DNA of 59,766 nt, from NCBI GenBank assembly GCA_002696485.1, contig NZTP01000025.1, forward strand, positions 1 through 59,766. The letters are read 5' to 3'. Origin of the DNA: Altibacter sp. Its GTDB lineage: Bacteria > Bacteroidota > Bacteroidia > Flavobacteriales > Flavobacteriaceae. The position numbers and the translations under genes are program-made. Below the pieces are notes generated by a model that was not told the origin of the DNA, searched no databases, and was given only the letters and a program-made list of their open reading frames with translations. Below, in pieces: positions 25,750-36,700 of the stretch; the first letter of the stretch is position 1, and every line of letters begins with the position of its first letter.

Positions 25750-26772
25750 ATGAACGAACACCTCGATCCATCAGGTGAGGATCTTTCTCCTCAAGAACTC
25801 GAAATTGAAAAAAAGTTGCGCCCCCTTTCCTTTGATGATTTCACAGGTCAGGATCAAGCATTGGAAAATCTACAGGTTTTCGTTCAAGCGGCCAATTTGC
25901 GTAACGAAGCCTTGGATCATACGCTCTTTCATGGCCCTCCCGGCTTAGGAAAAACTACGCTCGCACATATTCTGGCAAATGAGTTGGAAGTAGGAATTAA
26001 AGTGACTTCCGGACCTGTTTTGGATAAACCGGGTGATCTGGCAGGGCTTCTAACCAATCTCGAAGAGCGGGATGTGTTGTTCATTGATGAGATCCATCGG
26101 CTCAGTCCAATTGTGGAAGAGTATTTATATTCGGCCATGGAGGATTATAAAATCGACATCATGATAGAATCCGGGCCCAATGCGCGATCGGTCCAGATCA
26201 ATCTGGCACCTTTTACATTGGTAGGAGCTACAACACGGTCTGGATTACTAACGGCACCCATGCGTGCACGATTTGGCATTTCGTCCCGATTACAATACTA
26301 CACCACCGAATTGTTGACAACGATCGTTCAAAGAAGTGCCGGGATCCTAAATGTCCCAATATCTATGGAGGCGGCTATCGAAATTGCAGGTAGGAGCCGG
26401 GGAACTCCGCGAATTGCCAATGCATTACTTAGACGTGTTCGGGATTTTGCCCAAATAAAAGGAAACGGTACCATCGATATCAAGATCGCCAAATTTGGAT
26501 TGGAAGCATTGCATGTCGATGCGCATGGTTTAGACGAGATGGATAATAAGATATTGACGACCATCATTGACAAATTTAAAGGAGGGCCGGTCGGGATCAC
26601 CACCCTTGCTACGGCTGTTTCTGAAAGTTCTGAAACCATCGAAGAGGTCTATGAACCCTTTTTGATCCAGCAGGGGTTTATCATGCGTACACCTCGCGGA
26701 CGTGAAGTTACTGAAGCGGCCTACAAACATCTCGGAAAGTTAAAAGGGGGTACACAAGGAGGATTGTTTTGA
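25750..26772 (+). CDS. ruvB: Holliday junction helicase motor RuvB
   Basis: This 340-residue AAA+ ATPase drives branch migration with RuvA. Walker A GPPGLGKT (62-69), Walker B with FIDEIHRL, sensor 1 GATTRSGLL, the arginine region MRARFGI, and the C-terminal winged helix with [12 protein letters not shown] are all present. The ATG at 25750 ([11 protein letters not shown]) is preferred over one at 25720, which gives an atypical N-terminus and lies upstream of the likely promoter. Length is normal. RuvA is encoded 3.4 kb downstream rather than adjacent; queG lies 22 bases after. Confidence 0.96.
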   Translation: MNEHLDPSGEDLSPQELEIEKKLRPLSFDDFTGQDQALENLQVFVQAANLRNEALDHTLFHGPPGLGKTTLAHILANELEVGIKVTSGPVLDKPGDLAGLLTNLEERDVLFIDEIHRLSPIVEEYLYSAMEDYKIDIMIESGPNARSVQINLAPFTLVGATTRSGLLTAPMRARFGISSRLQYYTTELLTTIVQRSAGILNVPISMEAAIEIAGRSRGTPRIANALLRRVRDFAQIKGNGTIDIKIAKFGLEALHVDAHGLDEMDNKILTTIIDKFKGGPVGITTLATAVSESSETIEEVYEPFLIQQGFIMRTPRGREVTEAAYKHLGKLKGGTQGGLF

Positions 26773-26794
26773 ACAGAAAAGTCTACATCCTACT

Positions 26795-27718
26795 TTGAAT
26801 ACAAAACACAAGCATACCGAACTTATAAAAACCGAAGCTAAACGTCTCGGATTTTTGTCCTGCGGCATTAGTAAAGCCGAATTTTTAGAAGAAGAAGCAC
26901 CGCGACTCGAACATTGGCTCACTATGAACCGCCACGGGGAGATGGGCTATATGGAGAATCACTTCGACAAGCGACTAGACCCCACTTTGCTAGTCCCGGA
27001 TGCTAAAAGCGTGGTCTCATTGTTGCTTAACTATTACCCTTCAGAATTTCAAAGAGATGACACCTACAAGGTATCAAAATATGCCTATGGGACCGATTAT
27101 CACTTTGTAATTAAGGATAAGCTAAAGGAGTTCCTACATTTTATTTCCGAAGAAATTGGAGAAGTTCAGGGACGTGCGTTCGTTGATTCGGCACCGGTCC
27201 TAGACAAAGCTTGGGCAGCCAAAAGTGGTTTGGGCTGGATGGGAAAACACAGTAATTTACTCACAAAACAAGTGGGGTCCTTCTATTTTATCGCTGAATT
27301 GATTCTTGATCTGGAACTGGATTACGACAGCCCGGTTACCGATCACTGTGGTGCATGTACCGCGTGTATCGATGCTTGTCCGACACAAGCCATCGTAGAA
27401 CCCTATGTGGTCGATGGCAGTAAATGCATAAGCTATTATACCATAGAACTAAAGAATGAGATACCTTTATCTGCCAAGGGCCAATTTGAAGATTGGATGT
27501 TCGGGTGTGATATTTGCCAAGACGTATGTCCGTGGAACCGTTTCAGTAAAAGTCATAAGGAACCCTTATTACAGCCTAGCCCTGAATTGCTTAGCATGAA
27601 TAAAAAGGATTGGGAAGAGATCACCCAAGAAGTTTTTCAGGATTTATTTCAAAAAAGTGCTGTGAAACGTACCAAATTCTCAGGTCTTAAGCGCAACATT
27701 AAGTTCCTAAAAGATTAA
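26795..27718 (+). CDS. queG: Epoxyqueuosine reductase QueG
   Basis: This 307-residue cytoplasmic enzyme performs the last step of queuosine synthesis in tRNA, reducing epoxyqueuosine with a cobalamin and two 4Fe-4S clusters. Key features are [11 protein letters not shown], the catalytic Asp region [11 protein letters not shown], and the ferredoxin-like cysteines C185, C188, C191, C195 ([12 protein letters not shown]), C211 and C238, C241, C245 (CDICQDVCP). The only start giving the full N-terminus is TTG at 26795; the next ATG would remove conserved residues. It follows ruvB by 22 bases and is probably co-transcribed. Confidence 0.95.
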   Translation: MNTKHKHTELIKTEAKRLGFLSCGISKAEFLEEEAPRLEHWLTMNRHGEMGYMENHFDKRLDPTLLVPDAKSVVSLLLNYYPSEFQRDDTYKVSKYAYGTDYHFVIKDKLKEFLHFISEEIGEVQGRAFVDSAPVLDKAWAAKSGLGWMGKHSNLLTKQVGSFYFIAELILDLELDYDSPVTDHCGACTACIDACPTQAIVEPYVVDGSKCISYYTIELKNEIPLSAKGQFEDWMFGCDICQDVCPWNRFSKSHKEPLLQPSPELLSMNKKDWEEITQEVFQDLFQKSAVKRTKFSGLKRNIKFLKD

Positions 27719-27750
27719 CGGCGAATCTTTCTTCATTTCGGGTAACCTCT

Positions 27751-27758
27751 TACCTTTG
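27751..27758 (+). promoter_or_regulatory. -7 element for maeB
   Basis: TACCTTTG matches TAnnTTTG and lies 21 bases before the maeB ATG, which would leave a very short leader. No TTG is seen at the -33 distance. Confidence 0.4.
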
Positions 27759-27778
27759 TAAGTTCGAGACCAAGAATT

Positions 27779-30079
27779 ATGAGTAAACAAAGCAGACGCC
27801 GCGAGGCACTTTTATATCACGCAAAACCGAAACCCGGGAAGATCCAAGTGGTTCCTACCAAGAAGTACGCAACGCAGCGAGATCTGGCTTTGGCCTATTC
27901 GCCGGGAGTGGCAGAACCTTGTTTGGAAATTGAGAAGGACGTCAATAATGTGTATAAGTACACGGCCAAAGGCAACCTTGTGGCGGTGATTTCTAATGGT
28001 ACAGCGGTTTTAGGTCTTGGGAATATTGGTCCGGAGGCATCGAAGCCTGTGATGGAAGGAAAAGGATTGCTATTCAAGATATTTGCCGATATAGACGTAT
28101 TCGATATTGAAATCGATACTGAGAACATAGATGAATTTGTTGCTACCGTAAAGAATATTGCACCCACATTTGGTGGGATCAATCTTGAAGATATTAAAGC
28201 CCCGGAAGCGTTTGAGATCGAAAGACGATTGAAAGCCGAACTCAATATTCCGGTCATGCATGATGACCAGCATGGAACCGCAATCATTTCGGCGGCAGCG
28301 TTGTTGAATGCTTTGGAGATTACTGAAAAGGAAATTGAAAAGGTCAAGATCGTGATTAGTGGTGCAGGGGCAGCTGCCGTATCCTGCACTCGCTTATATA
28401 AGGCATTTGGTGCTAAAGCCGAAAATATTGTCATGCTAGACAGCACCGGCGTAATTCGCAAGGATAGGGAAAACCTTTCCGAAGAAAAAGCAGAATTTGC
28501 AACGTCTAGAAAGATAAATACCCTCGAAGAAGCGATTCAAGATGCCGATGTGTTTGTTGGACTTTCCATTGCCAATATTGTAACCCCGGAAATGTTGTTG
28601 GCCATGAACTCCAATCCAATAGTTTTTGCAATGGCTAATCCCGATCCCGAAATTGATTATGACCTAGCCGTGGCTACTCGAGAAGACCTTGTCATGGCAA
28701 CCGGTCGCAGCGATCACCCGAATCAAGTGAATAATGTATTAGGTTTTCCATTTATCTTTCGAGGTGCGTTGGACGTGAGAGCTACCAAGATCAATGAAGC
28801 TATGAAAATGGCTGCAGTTACGGCCTTGGCCGACTTGGCCAAACAGCCGGTGCCGGAGCAGGTGAATATCGCTTATGGTGAAACCAAACTAAATTTTGGG
28901 AGGGACTATATTATTCCGAAACCATTTGATCCCCGACTTATTGCTAAAATCCCGCCTGCAGTGGCAAAAGCTGCCATGGAATCTGGCGTTGCAACTGAAC
29001 CCATCACCGATTGGCAGAAATATGAAGATGAACTTTACGAGCGCATGGGTAGCGACAATAAGATTGTTCGATTACTTGTTAATAGGGCAAAAACAAACCC
29101 CAAGCGTATCGTGTTTGCGGAAGCAGATCATTTGGACGTGTTAAAGGCAGCACAGATCGTGCATGAAGAAGGTATTGGGTATCCTATTTTATTAGGGAGG
29201 AAGGAGATTATCCATGAACTTATGGAGCAAATTGATTATGAGGCCGATGTTGAGATCATGGATCCTAAAAGTGATGAACAAACAGAAAAGCTGAACGAAT
29301 ATGCTGAAAAGTTCTGGAAGCTGAGAAGGCGTAGCGGGATCACCCTGTATGCCGCACAGAAACTAATGCGCGAACGTAACTATTTTGGTGCAATGATGGT
29401 CAATGAGGGAGATGCAGATACCATGATCTCGGGCTATGCCAGATCGTATCCTTCCACGGTCCGACCCGTACTACAAACCATTGGAAAGTTTGAAGGGGTG
29501 AGTAAAGTGGCCACAACAAACCTAATGCTCACAAAACGAGGGCCCTTGTTTCTTTCAGATACGTCTATAAACATAGATCCTACAGCTAAAGAGTTGGCCA
29601 AGATCGCCCAAATGACCAATTACACCATGAAGATGTTTGGTCTGGAGCCCGTTATTGCCATGATCTCTTATGCGAATTTTGGATCTTCAAAGGATCCGCA
29701 TGCCTCCAAGGTTCGTGAAGCGGTAGCATTATTACACAAATCAAACCCGGATATGATCATTGATGGAGAGCTGCAAACCGACTTTGCGCTCAATCCGGAT
29801 ATGCTACGAGAAAAGTTTCCTTTTTCAAAATTGGCGGGAAAAAAAGTAAACGCATTGATCTTTCCAAACCTTGACTCTGCCAACAGCAACTACAAACTAT
29901 TAAAAGAGTTGAATAATGTCGAATCCATAGGTCCAATAATGCTGGGAATGAAAAAACCGGTACATATTCTTCAGTTAGGAGCCAGTGTTGAGGAAATTGT
30001 GAATATGGCAGCCGTATCGGTAGTCGATGCTCAACAAAAGGAAAAACGAGAGCGAGACCTTAAAAATCGCCAATCCTAG
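27779..30079 (+). CDS. maeB: NADP-dependent malic enzyme, MaeB type
   Basis: This 766-residue protein decarboxylates malate to pyruvate, making NADPH. The malic enzyme part (about 1-420) has the N-terminal segment ALAYSPGVAEPC, the metal-binding region MHDDQHGTA, and the NAD(P) fold with ISGAGAAAVSC. The C-terminal part (about 430-766) is a phosphotransacetylase-like domain, which in MaeB is regulatory and binds acetyl-CoA. Segments such as AYARSYPSTVRP-like ISGYARSYPSTVRP and DGELQTDFAL fit. Full length for the family. It sits between queG and ruvA with its own promoter. Confidence 0.96.
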   Translation: MSKQSRRREALLYHAKPKPGKIQVVPTKKYATQRDLALAYSPGVAEPCLEIEKDVNNVYKYTAKGNLVAVISNGTAVLGLGNIGPEASKPVMEGKGLLFKIFADIDVFDIEIDTENIDEFVATVKNIAPTFGGINLEDIKAPEAFEIERRLKAELNIPVMHDDQHGTAIISAAALLNALEITEKEIEKVKIVISGAGAAAVSCTRLYKAFGAKAENIVMLDSTGVIRKDRENLSEEKAEFATSRKINTLEEAIQDADVFVGLSIANIVTPEMLLAMNSNPIVFAMANPDPEIDYDLAVATREDLVMATGRSDHPNQVNNVLGFPFIFRGALDVRATKINEAMKMAAVTALADLAKQPVPEQVNIAYGETKLNFGRDYIIPKPFDPRLIAKIPPAVAKAAMESGVATEPITDWQKYEDELYERMGSDNKIVRLLVNRAKTNPKRIVFAEADHLDVLKAAQIVHEEGIGYPILLGRKEIIHELMEQIDYEADVEIMDPKSDEQTEKLNEYAEKFWKLRRRSGITLYAAQKLMRERNYFGAMMVNEGDADTMISGYARSYPSTVRPVLQTIGKFEGVSKVATTNLMLTKRGPLFLSDTSINIDPTAKELAKIAQMTNYTMKMFGLEPVIAMISYANFGSSKDPHASKVREAVALLHKSNPDMIIDGELQTDFALNPDMLREKFPFSKLAGKKVNALIFPNLDSANSNYKLLKELNNVESIGPIMLGMKKPVHILQLGASVEEIVNMAAVSVVDAQQKEKRERDLKNRQS

Positions 30080-30127
30080 TGTAGATTTTTTCATATTTTC
30101 AAGCGTGCCGACTCGAAATAATTATAC

Positions 30128-30135
30128 TATATTTG
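30128..30135 (+). promoter_or_regulatory. -7 element for ruvA-sprA
   Basis: TATATTTG matches TAnnTTTG exactly and lies 23 bases before ruvA. The -33 region has no clean TTG. Confidence 0.45.
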
Positions 30136-30158
30136 AGCCATTAACTTTTTATTAACGA

Positions 30159-30740
30159 ATGATTACCCACATTGAGGGCAGACTGGTAGAGAAGAATCCA
30201 ACGGATGTAGTGATAGACTGTAATGGGGTAGGGTATTTAATTCATATTTCGTTACATACATTTTCTGAACTCCCCGCTAGTGAAAATGTAAAATTATTTA
30301 CGCATTTACAGGTTCGAGAAGATGCCCATACCTTGTACGGGTTCTCATCGGCGGCGGAGCGTGAAATTTTTAAATTGTTGCTGTCCGTTTCGGGTGTTGG
30401 GGCTAGCACGGCGAGGACAATGCTTTCCTCACTGTCACCACAGCAAGTAACAGAAGCCATTGCGGCAGAGGACGTCGCAACAATTCAATCGGTAAAAGGT
30501 ATTGGTGCCAAGACCGCGCAGCGTGTTATTTTGGACCTAAAAGATAAAATTTTAAAAGTATACGGTTTGTCACCTATTTCTGCCGTTTCGAGCAATACGA
30601 ATAAAAATGAAGCGTTATCTGCTTTGGAGACACTAGGCTTTGCTCGAAAACAAGCCGAAAAGGTTTGCGATAAGATTGTTCAGCAAGACCCGGACGCAAC
30701 AGTGGAGATGATTATAAAACAAGCTTTAAAAAATTTGTAA
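30159..30740 (+). CDS. ruvA: Holliday junction DNA-binding protein RuvA
   Basis: This 193-residue protein forms the tetramer that holds the four-way junction for RuvB. Domain I is an OB fold (1-62, with MITHIEGRLVEKNPTDVVID). Domain II has two helix-hairpin-helix motifs, VSGVGASTART and VKGIGAKTAQR (about 75-130). Domain III (about 145-193, EALSALETLGFARKQAEKV) binds RuvB. All parts are present. It ends 3 bases before the sprA start, suggesting co-transcription, a pairing common in Flavobacteriia. Confidence 0.96.
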   Translation: MITHIEGRLVEKNPTDVVIDCNGVGYLIHISLHTFSELPASENVKLFTHLQVREDAHTLYGFSSAAEREIFKLLLSVSGVGASTARTMLSSLSPQQVTEAIAAEDVATIQSVKGIGAKTAQRVILDLKDKILKVYGLSPISAVSSNTNKNEALSALETLGFARKQAEKVCDKIVQQDPDATVEMIIKQALKNL

Positions 30741-30743
30741 AAA

Positions 30744-33700
30744 TTGGGCGCAAAAAATTACGATTACAACCACAGCTTTATCAGGCTTTTTTTAATTATA
30801 AGTATCATTTTTGGCAGTTTTACTGCAGCCGTTGCGCAAGATTCTACGGCTACGGGTTCTTCCATGGGTCGTATAGATTTACCCAATCCTCCAAGCATTC
30901 AGGATTTATATACCTACGATCCCATTACAGATCGGTATATCTACACGCAAACCTTAGGAAATTTCAATATAACCTACCCCATTATATTAACGCCTGAAGA
31001 ATATAGGGAGCTCATTATGAAGGAGCAAATGAAAGCCTATTTCAAAGAAAAGATCGATGCTGCCGATGGACGTAAGGAAGGATCTGAAGAAGCTCAAAAG
31101 AATCTACTGCCAACCTTTTATGTGAATTCTAACTTTTTCGAGTCGGTTTTTGGGGGGAATACTATTGAGGTTATTCCGCAAGGTAGCGTAGAAATGGATT
31201 TGGGGCTGTTGTACACCAAACAGGATAACCCTGCTTTTTCGCCGCGAAATCGAAGTAATCTCTCTTTTGATTTTGACCAACGTATTAGCCTGAGTTTGTT
31301 AGGTAAAGTAGGAGAGAGGCTTCAGGTTACGGCCAATTATGATACACAGTCAACATTCGATTTTCAAAATCAAATCAAACTGGAATATACCCCTACTGAA
31401 GACGATATCATTCAAAAAATAGAAGTGGGAAATGTAAATATGCCACTCAACAGCGCGTTAATTCAAGGAGCGCAAAGTCTTTTTGGGGTAAAAACACAGC
31501 TTCAGTTTGGGAAAACGACGATTACAGGAGTCTTTTCTGAACAAAAATCTGAAACGCGCTCTGTTGTCGCCGAAGGAGGAGCCACAGTTACCGATTTCGA
31601 ACTTTATGCTTCCGAATATGACGAGAACAGACACTTTTTTCTAGCACATTATTTTAGAGATAACTACGATCGGGCGTTGCGTCAATATCCTTTTATCAAC
31701 TCGAATGTACAAATTACAAGAGCAGAAGTTTGGATCACTAATAGGACGAACCGTACAGACGATGTGCGAAATATCGTCGCAATCCAAGATATTGGAGAGT
31801 CTGACCCTACCAATATAGGGCTTACCGTGCCGCCGGGTGGCTTCATCAATAAACCCAGAGGTTCCTTTCCCGATAACTCGAACAACGATTTCAACCCCTT
31901 TGGAATAAATAATCCCGGTGTACCTACAGTGCTTAACGAATCCATTCGTGATATTGCTTCGGTTCAGGCGGGTTTTAGTGGTGTTCCTGTAAGTGAGGGG
32001 ACCGATTACGTGACTTTGGAAAATGCCCGAAGACTTACTCAAAGCGAATATACCCTCAACACACAATTGGGATATATTTCCTTAAACCAGCGTTTGAACA
32101 ATGATGAGGTGCTTGCGATCGCGTTCCAATTCACGGTGAATGGAAAGGTCTTTCAAGTGGGAGAATTTTCCAATGACGGAGTGGATGCCTCGGGAGGAGA
32201 GATCCCTAACACCGACCCGAATGAACCACCGGTTGCAGGGATCGCACAAAATTTGGTAGTAAAATTGCTTAAAAGTAATATTACCAATGTTAGTGAACCC
32301 ATTTGGGATTTGATGATGAAGAATATCTACCCATTGGGAGCTTTCCAATTGGAGCAAGAAGATTTCCGCTTAAATATACTGTATACAAGTCCGTCCCCAT
32401 TAAATTATATTACTCCGGTGCCCGGAAGTCAGTCTTGCGAGGCTCCTTTACCCAATGGTGAAATAAAGGACAATGTTCTTTTGGATGATATTCTACTGAA
32501 AATCTTTAACTTAGACAGGCTTAATACCAATGGAGACCCTCAACAAGGCGGTGACGGTTTCTTCGACTTTTTGCCGGGGATTACTGTAGACACACAGAAC
32601 GGGCGTATCATCTTTACCAGTGTGGAACCCTTTGGGGAATACCTGTTTGAGCAATTACAAGGGTCTGTTTGTCCCGAGAATGCCGGAAGTCCGGACTACA
32701 ACATTCCTTCAAGTTATAATGCCAACCAAGAACGATATGTATACAGATCGCTCTACCGAACCACAAAAACACAGGCAGAGCAGGACGATAGTGATAAGAA
32801 TTTCTTTCAGTTAAAGGGAAGTTATAAGTCTACAGGGGCCGACGGGATTCCTATTGGCGCGTTCAATATTCCACCGGGATCTGTTACCGTTACTGCCAAT
32901 GGGCGTACTTTGGTAGAAGGGGTCGATTATACCGTAAATTATCAGTTAGGGCGTGTTCAAATTTTAGACCCTGCCCTATTGAATTCTAATACACCCATAA
33001 ATATTTCTACGGAAAACAACACCCTTTTTGGTCAGCAGACAAAACGATTTACGGGATTGAATGTGGAACATAAATTCAGTAATAAATTTCAAATAGGGGC
33101 TACTTACTTAAATCTGAATGAACGTCCGTTAACACAGAAGTCCAACTACAATGTGGAGCCTATCAATAATACTATCTTTGGATTTAATGCAAATTATTCT
33201 ACAGAAGTACCCTTCTTGACGCGATTGGTCAACAAATTACCAAATATAGATACCGATGTAGCCTCCAATATATCCCTGCGAGGCGAATTTGCCTACTTAA
33301 TGCCCGGAGCTCCTAAGGTTTCAGACTTTAACGGAAAAACCACGGTGTATGTGGATGATTTCGAAGCATCGCAAACAGCTCTTGATATAAGTAGCCCGCT
33401 TTCTTGGTTTTTAGGGAGTACACCCATAGGATTTGGTGGTGAAGCGGCTAACGGCAACTTGGCTTACAATTACAATCGGGCAAAATTAGACTGGTATACT
33501 ATCGATCCTATTTTTTACAGCACGCAGCGACCGGACGGTATTTCTGATGATGATTTATCATCCCCGTTCACACGTCGTGTTTTTAGAAACGAGATCTTTC
33601 CCGAGCAGGATATTATACAAGGACAAACCCAAGCGTTGTTCACTTTGGATCTTTCGTATTACCCAAGTGAACGCGGACCATATAACTATAATCCGGTGGC

Positions 33701-36700
33701 AAACGGGACCAATACATTGCCTAATCCGGAGACACGATTTGGAGGGATAACACGCGCATTGACCACCACCGATTTTGAACGCTCGAACGTTGAGTACATT
33801 CAGTTTTGGATCATGGACCCTTACTTTCACGATGATTCTATTATAGACGATGGAGAATTGTATTTTAACTTGGGAAATATCTCTGAAGATGTTCTCAAAG
33901 ACGGAAGAAAGCAATATGAAAATGGCTTACCTGAAGATGGTGGAACCATGAACACGACACCAACCGTATATGGGAAAGTACCCACCAACCAATCCTTAGT
34001 ATATACATTCGACACACAAGGGCAAGAGCGCATCAATCAGGATATTGGATATGATGGGATCAATGATGCTTCTGAAGCGACCATGTTCCCGTTATTTGGC
34101 GGAATGCCGGATCCCGCTCGGGATAATTACTTGTACTTTCTTCAGGCTGAAGGAACCATCATTGAACGTTACCGACAATATAACGGTACTGAAGGGAACT
34201 CGCCGGAAATTGTTACAAACGATAACCGCGGTTCTACGGCACAACCCGACGTGGAAGATATTAACCGTGACAATACCATGAACACGGTAGATAGTTATTA
34301 CGAATACCGTATCCCGATCTCTCGTGATATGAGTAGTGCCAACAACGAATTTATTACAGATGAAAAGATCATCACAGGATTAACCCTTCCCAACAACGAT
34401 CAAATAGATGTTCGGTGGGTACAGTTTAAAGTACCTATTGATCAGGCAGATCGTGCCGTGAACGGGATATCCGATTTTAGATCGATTCGTTTTATGCGTA
34501 TGTACGTAACCGGTTTTGAACAACCTACCGTGTTGCGATTTGGAACGTTAGAGTTGATACGGGGTGATTATAGACGGTATGCAAATTCCTTGGATATCTC
34601 TGGTGAGGATCCCGACCAGGATGATACCTTGTTCGAAGTGGAGACCGTAAGTATCGAAGAAAATAGTGGGATTTACGTCTTACCTCCGGGTGTAATTCGT
34701 GAAGAGTTGAACAACAATAACAATATCATTCGCCAAAATGAGCAATCTCTAGTGTTAAGAGTCTGTGGTCTCGAAGGTGGTGACGGTCGTGGAGTATATA
34801 AGAATTTTAATGTCGATATGCGACAGTATGAGAATCTGGAAATGTTCATCCACGCGCAGGCATTGGACAATGAGACCGTACCTTCCGATGGAGATCTGGT
34901 GGCGTTCATCCGTCTTGGAACCGACCTAGACCAGAACTTCTATGAGATAGAGATACCGTTAAATATTTCTCCCGAATCGCTAAGTCCGGAGGTTGTTTGG
35001 CCTATAGAGAACCGCTTGAATCTACCGCTGCGGCTACTGCAGGAAGTGAAAACGAGAGCGCTGGGGGACCAAAATAACGATCCGTTGCAGATCACTTATT
35101 TTAATCAGGAAGATCTGGATCCGGATTCTGCGGCAGGACCCGAGAACGATCTTCGAATTGGGATCAAAGGAAATCCAAGCTTCGGAAATGTACGAACGAT
35201 CATGCTGGGGCTTAAGAACCCGAATACCAATGAGGTGTGCGGTGAAGCTTGGTTCAACGAACTCCGCCTTTCAGAATTAAAGAATGAAGGGGGATGGGCT
35301 GCCTTGGCGAATATGGATGCCAATATCGCCGATTTTGCCACTGTAAGTGCTACGGCCGGACGAAGCACCGTTGGTTTTGGGTCTATTGAACAAGGTCCCA
35401 ATCAACGTAGCAGAGAAGATGTACAACAGTATGATGTTGTTACCAATGTAAATTTAGGGCAATTATTACCCGCAAAATGGGGCATTCAATTACCTTTTAA
35501 TTATGGTCGGGCCGAAGAGTTGATTACACCTCAGTTCGATCCGGAATTTCAAGATATTGAATTAGAAACACGTATTGAAAATACGGAAGATGAAGCCGAA
35601 AAGGATTTGATCAAAGAACAATCTGTAGACTATACCAAGAGGCAAAGTGTTAATTTTATTGGAGTGCGTAAGGATCGAACCGGAGACGGGAAACCAATGC
35701 CGTATGATATAGAGAATTTCACTTTCTCCTATTCCTACAATCAAGTGGATCATCATGATTTTGAGATCGAAGAATCTCTTGACCAGAACGTTCGTGTCGG
35801 GGCGACCTACAACTACAATTTTGCTCCTATAACAGTAGAACCGTTCAAGAAGAACGATTCGCTTTTTACCGGTAAATACTGGCAATTCTTAAAGGATTTA
35901 AATTTCAACGCACTGCCAACCAATATAACAGCAAGTTCAAACATCATTCGTCAATATAACGAACAGAAGTTTAGAGAATTAACATTGTTGCCGGGGAATA
36001 TTGGACTTCCAACGCTGTACCAACGCAATTTTCTATTCGATTGGCAATATACCTTGAATTACAACTTGACAAAATCTTTACGTTTCAATTTTAATTCGGC
36101 CAACAATAGAATTGTAAATAATTTTATTGACGATGAAGGAGTCGTAGATAATTCTGTGGGAATTTGGGATGGTTTCTTTGAAATAGGGGAGCCCAACCAG
36201 CATTTCCAATCGTTACAAGTGAACTACGACCTTCCTTTTAGTAAATTCCCGTTTTTGAAGTTTATTCGCGCAACGTATTCCTATACCGGAGATTTCCAAT
36301 GGCAGGACGGAAGCGACCTCTTCAATAGCATTCCCATTACGCTGGCAGATGGAACCACCGAAACTTTCGATCTTGGGAATTCCATACAAAATGCAAGTAC
36401 ACATCGAATCAATTCCAGTCTTGATATGAATAATTTTTATCGATACATTGGGTTGACCAAAATTAAGCCCGGAAGAGCAGGTGCCGGAGATACTGGAGGG
36501 CCATCAGGAGGTAAAGGTGTTGATATTAGGGGAGGCGATAAAAATGGCACTAAAGGAGGTGATAATGAAGGAAAGAGCGTTCTAGATTCACAAGGGGGTG
36601 ATGCTTCTGCAGGCAACAGCACGGGGGGCTCTTTAAGCGGAGGCGACAAAGCTGTGAACACGTTAATAGGACTCGTAACCTCCATTAAAAAGATCCAATT

